NCBI GenBank assembly: GCA_036005845.1
Contig: DASYQD010000056.1
Location: 1-64,000 of the forward strand
Source of the DNA: DASYQD01 sp036005845
Lineage (GTDB): Bacteria; Acidobacteriota; Thermoanaerobaculia; Multivoradales; JAIOJS01
Direction of reading: 5' to 3'
DNA length: 64,000 bases
Part shown: in pieces, positions 15,470 to 23,486 of the stretch
Layout of the letters: the number at the start of each line of letters is the position of its first letter
Position numbering within the stretch: the stretch's first letter is position 1
Translations under genes and position numbers: made by a program
The notes under the pieces: generated by a model
Database searches by the model: none
Seen by the model: only the letters and a program-made list of their open reading frames with translations
Told to the model about the DNA's origin: nothing

Positions 15470-17779
15470 GTGAGACGAGCGGCAGCGCGATCGGCATCGA
15501 CGGCCTTGACGGCGGCCCTGGCCATCCTGGCCATCCCCTGCGCCCACAGTGCCTTGGCGCAGGAGCCGCCAGCGGCCCCGGCGGCTTCGCCCACCCCCGC
15601 TCCCGCGCCGGAGCCCGCGGCCCCGAAGCGCACCTACGAGGTCCACCCGACCACCGCCAAGATCGCCGTCGACGGCAACCTCGACGAGGCGCCCTGGCAG
15701 GGGCCGCCCACCTTCACCCTCGACTACGAGACCTACCCGGCCGAGAACGCGGCGCCACCGGTGAAGACCGAGTACTGGATCACCCACGACGAGGGCAGCC
15801 TCTACGTCGCCATCCGCGCGCAGGACCCCGAGCCGGCGAAGATCCGCGCTCGCCTGCGCGACCGCGACAACGCCTACCAGGACGACTTCGTCGGCGTCGT
15901 GCTCGACACTTTCAACGACGAGCGACGCGCCTTCGAGTTCTTCGTCAACCCGCTCGGCGTACAGATGGACCTCTTCCAGAACGACGTCACCGGCAACGAG
16001 GACTCCTCGTGGGACGCGCTCTGGGCCTCGGCCGGCCGCCTCACCGACACCGGCTTCGAGGTGGAGATGGCGATCCCCTTCTCGTCGCTGCGCTTCAAGG
16101 CCCACAGCGGCGAGCAGATCTGGGGCATCGACGCGCTGCGCATCTGGCCGCGCGACCAGCGCCGCCGCATCGGCCTCAACGCCCTGCCGCGGGGCCGCAA
16201 CTGCTACCTCTGCAACGAGTCGAAGCTCTCCGGTTTCGCCGGCATCACCCCGGGCCGTAACATCGAGCTCGACCCGACGCTCACCGCCAACGACACCCGC
16301 AATCGCGGCGACTCGTCGGAGCCGTGGACGAAGGAGCAGGACGTCGACCCCGGCATCACCGGCCGCTGGGGCATCACGCCCGGCATGACCCTCAATGCCA
16401 CCGTCAACCCCGACTTCTCGCAGGTGGAGGCCGACGCGGCGCAGCTCGCGGTCAACACCCAGTTCGCGCTCTTCTTCCCCGAGAAGCGGCCTTTCTTCCT
16501 CGAGGGCGCCGACCTCTTCGAGACCCGCATCAACGCCGTCTACACGCGCAACATCGCCGACCCCTCTTGGGGCATCAAGCTCACCGGCAAGGAGGGAAAG
16601 AACGCCTTCGGGGCGATCGTCGCGCGCGACACCCGTACCAATCTCCTCATTCCCTCCAGCCAGTTCTCGCAGCTGACCTCGCTGGAAGAGGGCAACACCT
16701 CGACGGTGCTGCGCTACCGCCGCGACCTCGCCGGCGGCGGCTCCGCGATGGGCGGCATCTTCACCAGCCGCGAGGGCACCGACTACCACAACCGCGTGCT
16801 CGGCCTCGACACCCTCTACCGCTGGGGCAAGGGCGAGGCGCTGCGCATCGAGGTGCTCGGCTCCGACACTCTCGATCCGCTGTCGCTGGCGCACGACCTC
16901 GGCGAGGACACCGGTACGCGCCGCGGCCACGCCTCGCGGCTCGTCTACCAGCACCAGTCGCGCGCGAACATGCGCTACATCTCCTACCAGGACGCCAGCG
17001 ACGGCTTTCGCGCCGACCTGGGCTTCATCCCGCAGGTGGGCTACCGCAAGGGTTACGGCATCCTCGAGCAGTACTGGTACGCCGACCACGGTGAGCACTG
17101 GTGGACGCGCTGGACCTGGGCGGCCGAGAGCACCTGGACCTACGACACCGACGGCAATCCACTGCAGCGGCAGGTGTCGCCCTACTTCTGGTTCAACGGG
17201 CCGAAGCAGTCGTACGGCACGGTCTACCTCGGCCTCGGCGACAGCTTCTACGCCGGCCGTTCGTTCGACCGCAACTTCGCTTCCTTCTTCGGCGAGATGC
17301 GGCCGTCGGGCTCGCTCTACGTCAACCTCGACGGCCGCGTCGGGCAGGAGATCGACTACGACAACGCGCGGCAGGGGCGCATCGTGCGGCTGCGGCCGCA
17401 GGCGAGCGTCAACGCCGGCCGCCACCTGCTCTTCGACCTCTCCGACAACTACCAGACGCTCGACGTGCGGGGCGGCCAGCTCTTCCGCGTCCACCTCGCC
17501 GAGCTGCGCGCCACCTACCAGATCAACGTGCGCACCTTCGTGCGCGTCATCACCCAGTACCAGGACCTGGTGCGTGACCCGTCGCTCTACACCTTCCCGG
17601 TGGGCGACAAGTCACGCGACCTCTTCAACCAGCTCCTCTTCTCCTACAAGCTCAACCCGCAGACGGTGCTCTTCGTCGGCTACTCGGACAGCTACTTCGG
17701 GCCCGACTCGCAGGGCGAGAGCCTGGCGCAGAGCAACCGCACGTTCTTCGCCAAGGTGGGCTACGCGCTGGTCTTCTGA
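15470..17779 (+). CDS. DUF5916 outer-membrane protein with CBM9-like N-terminal domain
   Basis: 769 aa. AAGGAGG at 15459-15465 supports the GTG at 15470, in frame with an earlier GTG at 15440. The signal peptide (TALTAALAILAIPCAHSALAQ) is followed by a Pro/Ala linker. A carbohydrate-binding-module-9-like domain covers about residues 60-250 (KIAVDGNLDEAPWQG, YVAIRAQDPEPAKIRARL, DDFVGVVLDTFNDERRAFEF). The DUF5916 part contains NPDFSQVEADAAQLAVNTQF and FFPEKRPFFLEGADLF, hallmarks of the family. The C-terminal half alternates aromatic beta-strands and ends KVGYALVF, as for an outer-membrane barrel. The function of the family is not established; uptake or surface sugar binding is a guess from the CBM9-like domain. 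Confidence 0.88.
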   Translation: MRRAAARSASTALTAALAILAIPCAHSALAQEPPAAPAASPTPAPAPEPAAPKRTYEVHPTTAKIAVDGNLDEAPWQGPPTFTLDYETYPAENAAPPVKTEYWITHDEGSLYVAIRAQDPEPAKIRARLRDRDNAYQDDFVGVVLDTFNDERRAFEFFVNPLGVQMDLFQNDVTGNEDSSWDALWASAGRLTDTGFEVEMAIPFSSLRFKAHSGEQIWGIDALRIWPRDQRRRIGLNALPRGRNCYLCNESKLSGFAGITPGRNIELDPTLTANDTRNRGDSSEPWTKEQDVDPGITGRWGITPGMTLNATVNPDFSQVEADAAQLAVNTQFALFFPEKRPFFLEGADLFETRINAVYTRNIADPSWGIKLTGKEGKNAFGAIVARDTRTNLLIPSSQFSQLTSLEEGNTSTVLRYRRDLAGGGSAMGGIFTSREGTDYHNRVLGLDTLYRWGKGEALRIEVLGSDTLDPLSLAHDLGEDTGTRRGHASRLVYQHQSRANMRYISYQDASDGFRADLGFIPQVGYRKGYGILEQYWYADHGEHWWTRWTWAAESTWTYDTDGNPLQRQVSPYFWFNGPKQSYGTVYLGLGDSFYAGRSFDRNFASFFGEMRPSGSLYVNLDGRVGQEIDYDNARQGRIVRLRPQASVNAGRHLLFDLSDNYQTLDVRGGQLFRVHLAELRATYQINVRTFVRVITQYQDLVRDPSLYTFPVGDKSRDLFNQLLFSYKLNPQTVLFVGYSDSYFGPDSQGESLAQSNRTFFAKVGYALVF

Positions 17780-17788
17780 CCGGACTGC

Positions 17789-17816
17789 GTCCGGCGCGCG
17801 GCCGCGCGTGCCGGAC
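17789..17816. terminator. GC hairpin after the DUF5916 gene
   Basis: A 12-bp stem with one G-T pair (17789-17800 against 17805-17816) and a GCCG loop, 9 bp after the stop codon. It has no T-run. It lies between convergent genes and directly precedes repeat copy B, so a terminator role is likely but inferred. Confidence 0.5.
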
Positions 17817-17823
17817 CAGGCCG

Positions 17824-17862
17824 GTCATCGCGAGGGCGCGAAGCGCCCGTGGCGATCTCGAT
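17824..17862. repeat. Dispersed palindromic repeat, copy B (single arm)
   Basis: Starts GTCATCGCGAGGGCGCGAAG at 17824 and ends GGCGATCTCGAT at 17862, with an internal GGGCGC/GCGCCC hairpin. It is one arm of the element seen at 14371 and 56396, again between convergent genes. Confidence 0.75.
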
Positions 17863-17863
17863 G

Positions 17864-18298
17864 CTATTTCCCTGGCCCGTGCGCGAGCTCCTTCAGCGCG
17901 TTGTACTTGGCGAGCTGCTCGGGGGTCAGGATGGCGGAGAACGCGGTGTCGAAGGCGTGCACCGCCGCCTCCGCCTGCTCGTAGAGCCCGTGCAAGCTGA
18001 CCACGTAGCCGCCCGCCGTGCAGGCGTCGGGGCTCGGCTTGTCGAGCTCGGCCTGCAGTTGGTCGCGCAGCGTCTCTTCCTGCTGATGGTTCGCGCGCAG
18101 CGAATCGTTGAGCGTCTTGAACAGCGCCTCCTCCTGCGTCACCTGCGCGGCGGTGAGGTTCAGGTAGCGCGCGAGCAGGCGGGGGTTGCGCAGGATCTCT
18201 TCCGGCGTGGCGCGGCCGCCGCGCGGCGCCGCGTGGCCGAGGGCGGGCATCAACACCAGGGCAACCAAGGCGGCGGCGACGACGTGCAGTCTCTTCAT
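17864..18298 (-). CDS. Spy/CpxP-like periplasmic protein
   Basis: 144 aa. GGGAGGAGATTCCG precedes the ATG at 18298, and the signal peptide is KRLHVVAAALVALVLMPALGHA. The mature part is helical and has two LTxxQ-type motifs, LNLTAAQVTQEEALFKTL and AILTPEQLAKYNAL, separated by a charged helix. That is the Spy/CpxP architecture of envelope-stress chaperones and metal-resistance proteins. It contains one Cys (SPDACTAGGY), unusual for the family. No two-component system lies nearby. A role in binding unfolded periplasmic proteins is inferred from the motif only. Confidence 0.7.
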   Translation of the reverse strand: MKRLHVVAAALVALVLMPALGHAAPRGGRATPEEILRNPRLLARYLNLTAAQVTQEEALFKTLNDSLRANHQQEETLRDQLQAELDKPSPDACTAGGYVVSLHGLYEQAEAAVHAFDTAFSAILTPEQLAKYNALKELAHGPGK

Positions 18299-18391
18299 CG
18301 GAATCTCCTCCCGTATCCGGGTCGTCCAGAAGGTTGGTCGTTCCCCTGGAACCCCCATTCTCGCACTTTCTTGCGGCTACACCATAAAACG

Positions 18392-19843
18392 CTACGCCAG
18401 GAAACCTAGGTCGTTGCGCCGGAAGCGGCCGAGGTTGGGGAGGACGAGCGGCAGGTCGCTGGTGGCGACGCCGAACCAGCGGGCGAGCGTGGCTGCGTAC
18501 TCGTCGACGGCGATGGTGGGAATCCAGCGCCCGTCGCCGACGTCGTCGGGGCCGTCGACCTGCAGGACCGGCATGTCACCGTAGATGCGCCCGCCCGAGA
18601 CGCCGCCGCCCACCACGAGGTGGTGGTTGCCCCAGCCGTGGTCGGAGCCGTCGCCGTTGCTGGCGTAGGTGCGGCCGAAGTCGGAGGCGGTGAAGGTGGT
18701 GACCGAGCCGGCGACGCCGAGCTCGACGGTGGCGCGGTAGAAAGCGGCGAGCGCGGCGTCGAGCTCACCCAACAAATCGGCGTGCGTGCCGACTGCGGCC
18801 TGCGCGCCCACCTGCTCGCCGTGGGTGTCGTAGCCGTCGGCGGCGCAGAAGAAGACCTGCCGCGAGAGCGCGAGCGGACCGCGCGCGGCGATGAGGCGGG
18901 CGATCATCTGCAGCTGCCGCCCGAGGTAGCTGTCGGGGAACGCGGTGGTGAGCGGCGCCGTCGCCTGCAGCGCGGCGGCGAGCAGCCGATCCTGGTCGAG
19001 GGCGCGGGCGAAGACGTCACGGTAGCCCTGGGTGAAGAGGTTGCCGTAGCTCTGGCTCATCAGCCGGCGGATGGCGGTCGACGGCGGGTCGTTCCACTCG
19101 TTGCCGTCGTAGTACCAGCCGAGGCCGACGCTGCCGTCGGGCGACACCTGGTACTGCGTCACCGCGCTCCCCACCTGGAAGGTGTTGTTGCCGGAGAGCG
19201 ACATCGACATCGAGAGCTGCGCGTTGCCGTTGGCGCCGTGCAGCAGGTCGGCGACGCGCCCGCCCCAGCCCGAGCGCGCCGGCTGGTCGGGCAGCGAGGT
19301 CTGCCAGTGCAGGGTCTGGTCGCTGTGCGAGAAGAGCTGCGGCGGCACCGCCGCCGAGCCGGCGTCGTACTGCGCGCGGGTGAGCGGCGCGACGAGCGGG
19401 CCGACGTTGGCGACGACGGCGGCCTTGCCCTGGCCGTAGAGCGCGTGAAGTTGCGGCATCGCCGGGTGAAGGCCCCACTGGCGGCCATCGGTGGTCGTCC
19501 CGGGCAGCGAGAGGAGAAGCGACTGCGGCAGCGCCAGCTCGCCTCGCGCCGCCGCGTAGCCGGCGTACTCGGGGCCGCGTGGCACCACCATGTTGTTGCC
19601 GTCGTTGCCGCCGTAGAGGAAGAGGCAGACCAAGGCTCGATATTCGGATTGCGCGCGGTAGTCGGCGAGCGTCGAGTCGCCGGCGGTGGTCGCCGCGGCG
19701 GCGATGCGGCGCAGGTCGAAGACGGTGTGCGCGAGCGAGGTCATGCCCACCGCCGCGCAGGCGGAGCGCAGGAAACGGCGGCGGGTCAGCGGCGGCGCGA
19801 GGCCAGCCATCGCGGCGGAGGCATCGTCGTCACGGTCGGTCAT
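18392..19843 (-). CDS. DUF1501 protein, Tat-exported
   Basis: 483 aa. A twin-arginine signal (LTRRRFLRSACAAVGMTSL) opens the protein. The DUF1501 core follows: YRALVCLFLYGGNDGNNMVVP, then HPAMPQLHALYGQGKAAVVANVG, then DGYDTHGEQ and the C-terminal SDFGRTYASNGDGSDHGWGNHH. The last motif resembles the metal-binding end of the alkaline-phosphatase/sulfatase fold, to which DUF1501 is distantly related. Enzymatic activity is not established. It lies 26 bp downstream of the DUF1800 gene on the same strand. This pair is conserved across many phyla, so a joint extracytoplasmic role is inferred. Confidence 0.92.
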   Translation of the reverse strand: MTDRDDDASAAMAGLAPPLTRRRFLRSACAAVGMTSLAHTVFDLRRIAAAATTAGDSTLADYRAQSEYRALVCLFLYGGNDGNNMVVPRGPEYAGYAAARGELALPQSLLLSLPGTTTDGRQWGLHPAMPQLHALYGQGKAAVVANVGPLVAPLTRAQYDAGSAAVPPQLFSHSDQTLHWQTSLPDQPARSGWGGRVADLLHGANGNAQLSMSMSLSGNNTFQVGSAVTQYQVSPDGSVGLGWYYDGNEWNDPPSTAIRRLMSQSYGNLFTQGYRDVFARALDQDRLLAAALQATAPLTTAFPDSYLGRQLQMIARLIAARGPLALSRQVFFCAADGYDTHGEQVGAQAAVGTHADLLGELDAALAAFYRATVELGVAGSVTTFTASDFGRTYASNGDGSDHGWGNHHLVVGGGVSGGRIYGDMPVLQVDGPDDVGDGRWIPTIAVDEYAATLARWFGVATSDLPLVLPNLGRFRRNDLGFLA

Positions 19844-19869
19844 CGCAATCTCTCCTTACCCACCTGCGC

Positions 19870-22371
19870 TCACGGCCCGGCCACGAACTCCGGCGACAGC
19901 GACACCAGCCACACCAGGGTCTGCGCGCGTTCGAGCCGGTCGGTCGGGAAGTCGGGGTCGGCGAGCGCCGCAGCGAAGGTGGCGCGCGTCGCCGGCGACA
20001 TGCGTCCGGCAAAGAACAGCAGGTCGACGCGGTCGAGCAGCGCCGCGTCGGTCGCAGGCGCCATCAGCTCCGACCAGTCGAGCGCGATCTCGGTGTCGTC
20101 GTCGGCGTAGCCGTCGAAGAGCACTGCGTGCAGGTAGTTGGCGGTGCCGAAGACGCTCGTCTCGTTGGTGATCTGCATCTCCGGCGAGACGAGGCCGGCG
20201 CCGGCGATCGCTCCCGGCTGCGCGTAGCCCGGCTCGAAGAAGTTGAACACCGTCGGCGCATCGAGCGGCGCCTGGTCGATGCCCCATTCGGCGCTGGCGA
20301 GCCAGTAGTAGCGGAAGCGGCCGTCCGCCGGCGGCCGCGCGTGGAGCGCGCGCAGCAGCGAGACGAAGCGCACCACCGGCTCGCGCACCGCTCCGTAGCC
20401 GCGCTGCTCGAGCACGTCGCCGCTGCGCGCCTCCCAGTCGAGCAGGATCGCGCGCACCACGGCGGCGAGGTTGCCGCGCGCGCCGCTGCCGTCGTTGGCG
20501 AATGCCTGCCCGCAGCGGTAGACGTACGCCGGGCTCGGGTTGCTCGTCACCAGCCGCTGGATGAGATGGCGGCAGACGAACGGCCCGACGTTGGGATGCT
20601 GGAAGACGTTGTCGAGCGCCGCCGCGAGGTCCTGCACCGCCGCCTGGTCCGCCGGCAGCACGACGCCGTTCAGCAGCTTCTTGCTCGCGCTCGAGTGGTG
20701 CTCGGGCCACAGCTCCATCGGCTGGCGCCACTGCTCCTCCGGCCATTCGAAGCGCCAGTCCTCGCTCTTGTCCTGGTCGGCGAAGGTCCAGCCGGTGAAC
20801 ACCTTGGCGAAGCCCTGCACCGTCTCCTGGTCGTAGGTGGGCACCGGCAGGCCGTCGTTGCCGAGCTTCCAGGTGCCGTCGGGGTGCAGCTGGTAGAGGC
20901 CGATGGTGAAGAGCTGCAGCAGCTCGCGGCCGAAGTTCTCGTTGGGGTTGCGGCCGTCGCCCTCGCGGTCGTTGCTCAGCATGTCGAGGTAGACGCCCAT
21001 CGCCGGCGACAGCGTCACGTCGTTCATCAGCGTGCGGAAGCTGCCGAAGGCGTCGCGCGCGAGCACGTCCATGTAGCCGGCGATGCCTTCGACGCCGCCC
21101 AAGTCGTCGTCGCGGTCGGAGACGACGAAGAGCTCCGAGAGGGCGAGCGCCACTCGCTGGCGGAGCTGGTCGCTGCCGAGGATCGCCTGCTTCCACACCG
21201 ACTCGCGGGCGTGCTCGCTGGGCAGGTCGTCGTGGTCGCCGGGCAGCGCGTCGACGTAGGCGAGGTGCGAGACGCGAGGCAGTGCCATCTGGTCGGCGAT
21301 CCAGCCGGCGTAACCGCGGCTCTGCACCGTCGCGATGTCCTGCGACGTCGGTCCGTAGGCGGCCTGGCGGAGGAAACGCGCCGCCTCGGCCGGCGTCGGC
21401 GGCGTCGTCGGCAACGCCGGCGGTGCGGCCGGCGGCGTGAAGGTGACGCTGCCGCCGCCGGGGCGCAGCAAGCCCTTCACCTCGCCCGACGGGTAGCGTG
21501 CGGTGTGCAGGTTGACGTAGCAGGCGCCGGCGTCGAGCGCGGCGACGATCTGCGCCCGCGACCACGCGCCGGCGTCGGCGATCGTCCAGGTGCGGGAGCC
21601 GTCGGGCTGCACCGGCGCCGTGTCGACGTCGAAGACGATGGCACCGTCGGGCGCGTGCACGTGGGCGCCGGAGAGCGGTCCCGTGAGATTGCCGTAGCTC
21701 ATGCGGAAGGCGCCGCTCTTCTTGTCGGCGGCGAGCAGCAGCGTGGCCTTGCCGGCGCCGAGGGTGAGCGCGCCCGACTGCGGCACGAGCGCGGCGACGA
21801 GCAGCAGCGCGTTGCCGCCGCCCGGCGGCGGAGGCGGCGGTGGCGGCGGTTGGGTGATCGTGTAGAGGCCCGAGGCGACGAGGCTCGCCTTGCGCCCGGC
21901 GGAGAAGGCGATGGCGCGCAAGGTGACGGTGACGCTGAGCGTCAGCGGCCCGGCGTAGACGGCGCCCTTCTTGCGCGAAGGCGACGAGCCGTCGAGCGTG
22001 TAGCGGATCTGCGCGCCGACGGTCGCCGAGGCGATCGTCACCGTGCGCGGCGCGACGTAGGTGCCGGGCGCCGGGTCGAAGGTCGGCGTGGCGGTGAACC
22101 GCGCGGCCGGCGCGACGATGGCGCTCGTAGGCGACGCGACCTCCGACGTCTGCGCGAGCGCCGTGCCGGCGAAGACCGTGGCGGCGGCCGCAGTCAACGC
22201 AATCGCCACCGCGACAGCGCTCGACGAACCGCTCACGAACCGTCCGCTCCGTCGAAGCACCACCCAGCCCGCGCGCGGCGGCTCGCCATCACCACACCCC
22301 TCGCTGTCCGAGTCCTGCCGGATGCACGCATGGTAGTGACGCCGCGCGCGAGTGTCAGCGAACGCGTTCAT
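19870..22371 (-). CDS. DUF1800 protein with chitobiase-like and CHRD domains
   Basis: 833 aa. An unusually long basic N-region (about 45 residues) precedes the hydrophobic export segment AVAVAIALTAAAATVFAGTALAQ. A chitobiase C-terminal-type module follows (ATPTFDPAPGTYVAPRTVTI ... IRYTLDGSSPS), then a run of nine prolines, then a CHRD module (FRMSYGNLTGPLSGAHVHAP ... CYVNLHTARYPSGEVKGLL). The DUF1800 domain starts near EAARFLRQAAYGPTSQDIAT and contains the characteristic NENFGRELLQLFTIGLY and TYDQETVQGFAKVFTGWTF. CHRD domains occur in chordin and bacterial surface proteins. DUF1800 is of unknown function. The export segment suggests periplasmic or surface location next to DUF1501. Confidence 0.9.
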   Translation of the reverse strand: MNAFADTRARRHYHACIRQDSDSEGCGDGEPPRAGWVVLRRSGRFVSGSSSAVAVAIALTAAAATVFAGTALAQTSEVASPTSAIVAPAARFTATPTFDPAPGTYVAPRTVTIASATVGAQIRYTLDGSSPSRKKGAVYAGPLTLSVTVTLRAIAFSAGRKASLVASGLYTITQPPPPPPPPPGGGNALLLVAALVPQSGALTLGAGKATLLLAADKKSGAFRMSYGNLTGPLSGAHVHAPDGAIVFDVDTAPVQPDGSRTWTIADAGAWSRAQIVAALDAGACYVNLHTARYPSGEVKGLLRPGGGSVTFTPPAAPPALPTTPPTPAEAARFLRQAAYGPTSQDIATVQSRGYAGWIADQMALPRVSHLAYVDALPGDHDDLPSEHARESVWKQAILGSDQLRQRVALALSELFVVSDRDDDLGGVEGIAGYMDVLARDAFGSFRTLMNDVTLSPAMGVYLDMLSNDREGDGRNPNENFGRELLQLFTIGLYQLHPDGTWKLGNDGLPVPTYDQETVQGFAKVFTGWTFADQDKSEDWRFEWPEEQWRQPMELWPEHHSSASKKLLNGVVLPADQAAVQDLAAALDNVFQHPNVGPFVCRHLIQRLVTSNPSPAYVYRCGQAFANDGSGARGNLAAVVRAILLDWEARSGDVLEQRGYGAVREPVVRFVSLLRALHARPPADGRFRYYWLASAEWGIDQAPLDAPTVFNFFEPGYAQPGAIAGAGLVSPEMQITNETSVFGTANYLHAVLFDGYADDDTEIALDWSELMAPATDAALLDRVDLLFFAGRMSPATRATFAAALADPDFPTDRLERAQTLVWLVSLSPEFVAGP

Positions 22372-22481
22372 GGCGTCGCGGTGCGCGCGATCACCGCCGC
22401 GCGGTGCGCGCCGTCACAGGCTGGCGCGCGCGAAACCCTTGCTGTGTTAGACTTTGCGCCAGCTCACCGCAGGAGGTCCGC

Positions 22482-23108
22482 ATGCTGCATCGCCGCCTGT
22501 CGCTGCTCTTCGTCATTCTGGTAATCACAGCGTCGCTGCTCGCCGCGCTGCCCGCGGCCGCCGAGGTCTACACCATCCGGCTCAGCAACGGCAGCACCTT
22601 CGAGAGCCGCTACCAGCCGAAGCAGGCGGCGTGGGACGCCAGCCTGGTCACCTTCGTCGACGAGACCGGCACCGAGATCGCGCTGCCGCAGTCGCTGGTC
22701 ACCGAAGTCGTGCCGCAATCGGAGCAGAAGGGTTACGGGCGCGTGCTCAACACCACCACCGTCGACCTCGGCTTCATGCCCAACGACCTCGACCGGAGCC
22801 AGCAGGTCATGGCGCAGCAGGCGGCGCTGAATCCGCAGGGGCAGCTGGTGGTGAACCCCGCGGGCGGCGCCGCCTTGCAGCAGTTCGTCGAGCCGAACGC
22901 CATCGGCAACGGCATCCCGATGGGCTTCAACTCGACGAACAGCAACTTCAACGTGCCGGTGGGCGCGCCGGGCGGCTTCACCGGGACGCCGGGGACGACG
23001 CCGGCGCCGTTCACGACGCCGACCAACACCGTCACGCCGGCGCCCTTCACCATCCCGTCGCCGGGGACCGCGGCGCCGCCGACCACGACGACCACGACTC
23101 CGCAGTAA
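22482..23108 (+). CDS. Small exported protein of unknown function
   Basis: 208 aa. CAGGAGGTCCGC precedes the ATG at 22482, and the signal peptide is LSLLFVILVITASLLAALPAAA. The mature start EVYTIRLSNGSTFESRYQPKQA resembles the short beta-domain of exported acidobacterial proteins in which an IxLxNGxxFxxxY segment recurs. The middle contains several Asn residues (NPQGQLVVNPAGG). The last 60 residues are a Thr/Pro-rich disordered tail (TTPAPFTTPTNTVTPAPFT), as in wall- or surface-associated linkers. I do not recognise a named family. A hairpin and then the B12 riboswitch follow. Confidence 0.75.
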   Translation: MLHRRLSLLFVILVITASLLAALPAAAEVYTIRLSNGSTFESRYQPKQAAWDASLVTFVDETGTEIALPQSLVTEVVPQSEQKGYGRVLNTTTVDLGFMPNDLDRSQQVMAQQAALNPQGQLVVNPAGGAALQQFVEPNAIGNGIPMGFNSTNSNFNVPVGAPGGFTGTPGTTPAPFTTPTNTVTPAPFTIPSPGTAAPPTTTTTTPQ

Positions 23109-23125
23109 CGTTCGCTTCCTTGGTA

Positions 23126-23146
23126 GCGGCCGGCGCCGCCGGCCGC
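23126..23146. terminator. Perfect 9-bp GC hairpin before the riboswitch
   Basis: GCGGCCGGC (23126-23134), loop GCC, GCCGGCCGC (23138-23146). It lies 18 bp after the preceding stop codon, followed by CGTTGAC rather than a T-run. It probably separates that gene from the B12 operon. Confidence 0.45.
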
Positions 23147-23154
23147 CGTTGACA

Positions 23155-23375
23155 ACCCAGGCTCGTCGGGGCCCTCGGAAGCCGGTGCGAGACCGGCGCG
23201 GCCCCCGCCACTGTGACCGGGGACGAAACCGGGACACCACTGGCGCCGGCGCACTCTTCTAGAAGAACTCTTTTAGAAGCACTCTTTTAGAAGCAGTCGC
23301 GGCGTTGGGAAGGTCCGGGAGTAGGACGATCCGGGAGCCAGGAGACCTCCCCGACGCGCCAACCCGCCGCCCACG
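23155..23375 (+). promoter_or_regulatory. Adenosylcobalamin riboswitch
   Basis: Contains GGAAGCCGGTGCGAGACCGG and GCCCCCGCCACTGTGACCGG (the B12-box core GCCACTGTGA), then the 3' element GGGAGCCAGGAGACCTCCCC. Helix P1 is visible as CGTCGGGG (23164-23171) pairing with CCCCGACG (23349-23356). These are the conserved elements of cobalamin riboswitches. It precedes btuB, so repression of B12 uptake when the coenzyme is plentiful is expected. A peripheral region carries three tandem 14-bp repeats. Confidence 0.95.
23253..23294 (+). repeat. Three tandem 14-bp repeats inside the riboswitch
   Basis: Units at 23253-23266, 23267-23280 and 23281-23294, consensus ACTCTTTTAGAAGC; the first differs at the seventh and last bases. 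They are AT-richer than everything around them. They lie in the variable peripheral region between the B12 box and the 3' conserved element. Confidence 0.9.
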
Positions 23376-23392
23376 ATGAACGTGCGGCGGGT
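23362..23392 (+). terminator. Hairpin in the riboswitch expression platform
   Basis: ACCCGCCGC (23362-23370) pairs perfectly with GCGGCGGGT (23384-23392) around a 13-nt loop. It starts 6 nt after the closing strand of P1. No T-run follows, so it may act in termination by another route or as a folding switch; assignment as the expression platform is inferred. Confidence 0.45.
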
Positions 23393-23486
23393 CGAGCCTC
23401 TCCTCCGGGGTGCGAGGGATGGCGGTGGCGCGATCCAGCATCCACCACCCTCCACCACGCCGCGGCGGAGGGAGTGGAGGACCGCC

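Noticed and set aside
19579..22524. 981-codon plus-strand frame opposite the DUF1800/DUF1501 genes
   Set aside because: Translation is Arg/Val/Glu-rich and domainless, while the minus strand encodes two recognised families with correct motifs.
23253..23294. Possible CRISPR-like repeat
   Set aside because: Three 14-bp units directly abut with no spacers, and no cas genes are in the window.
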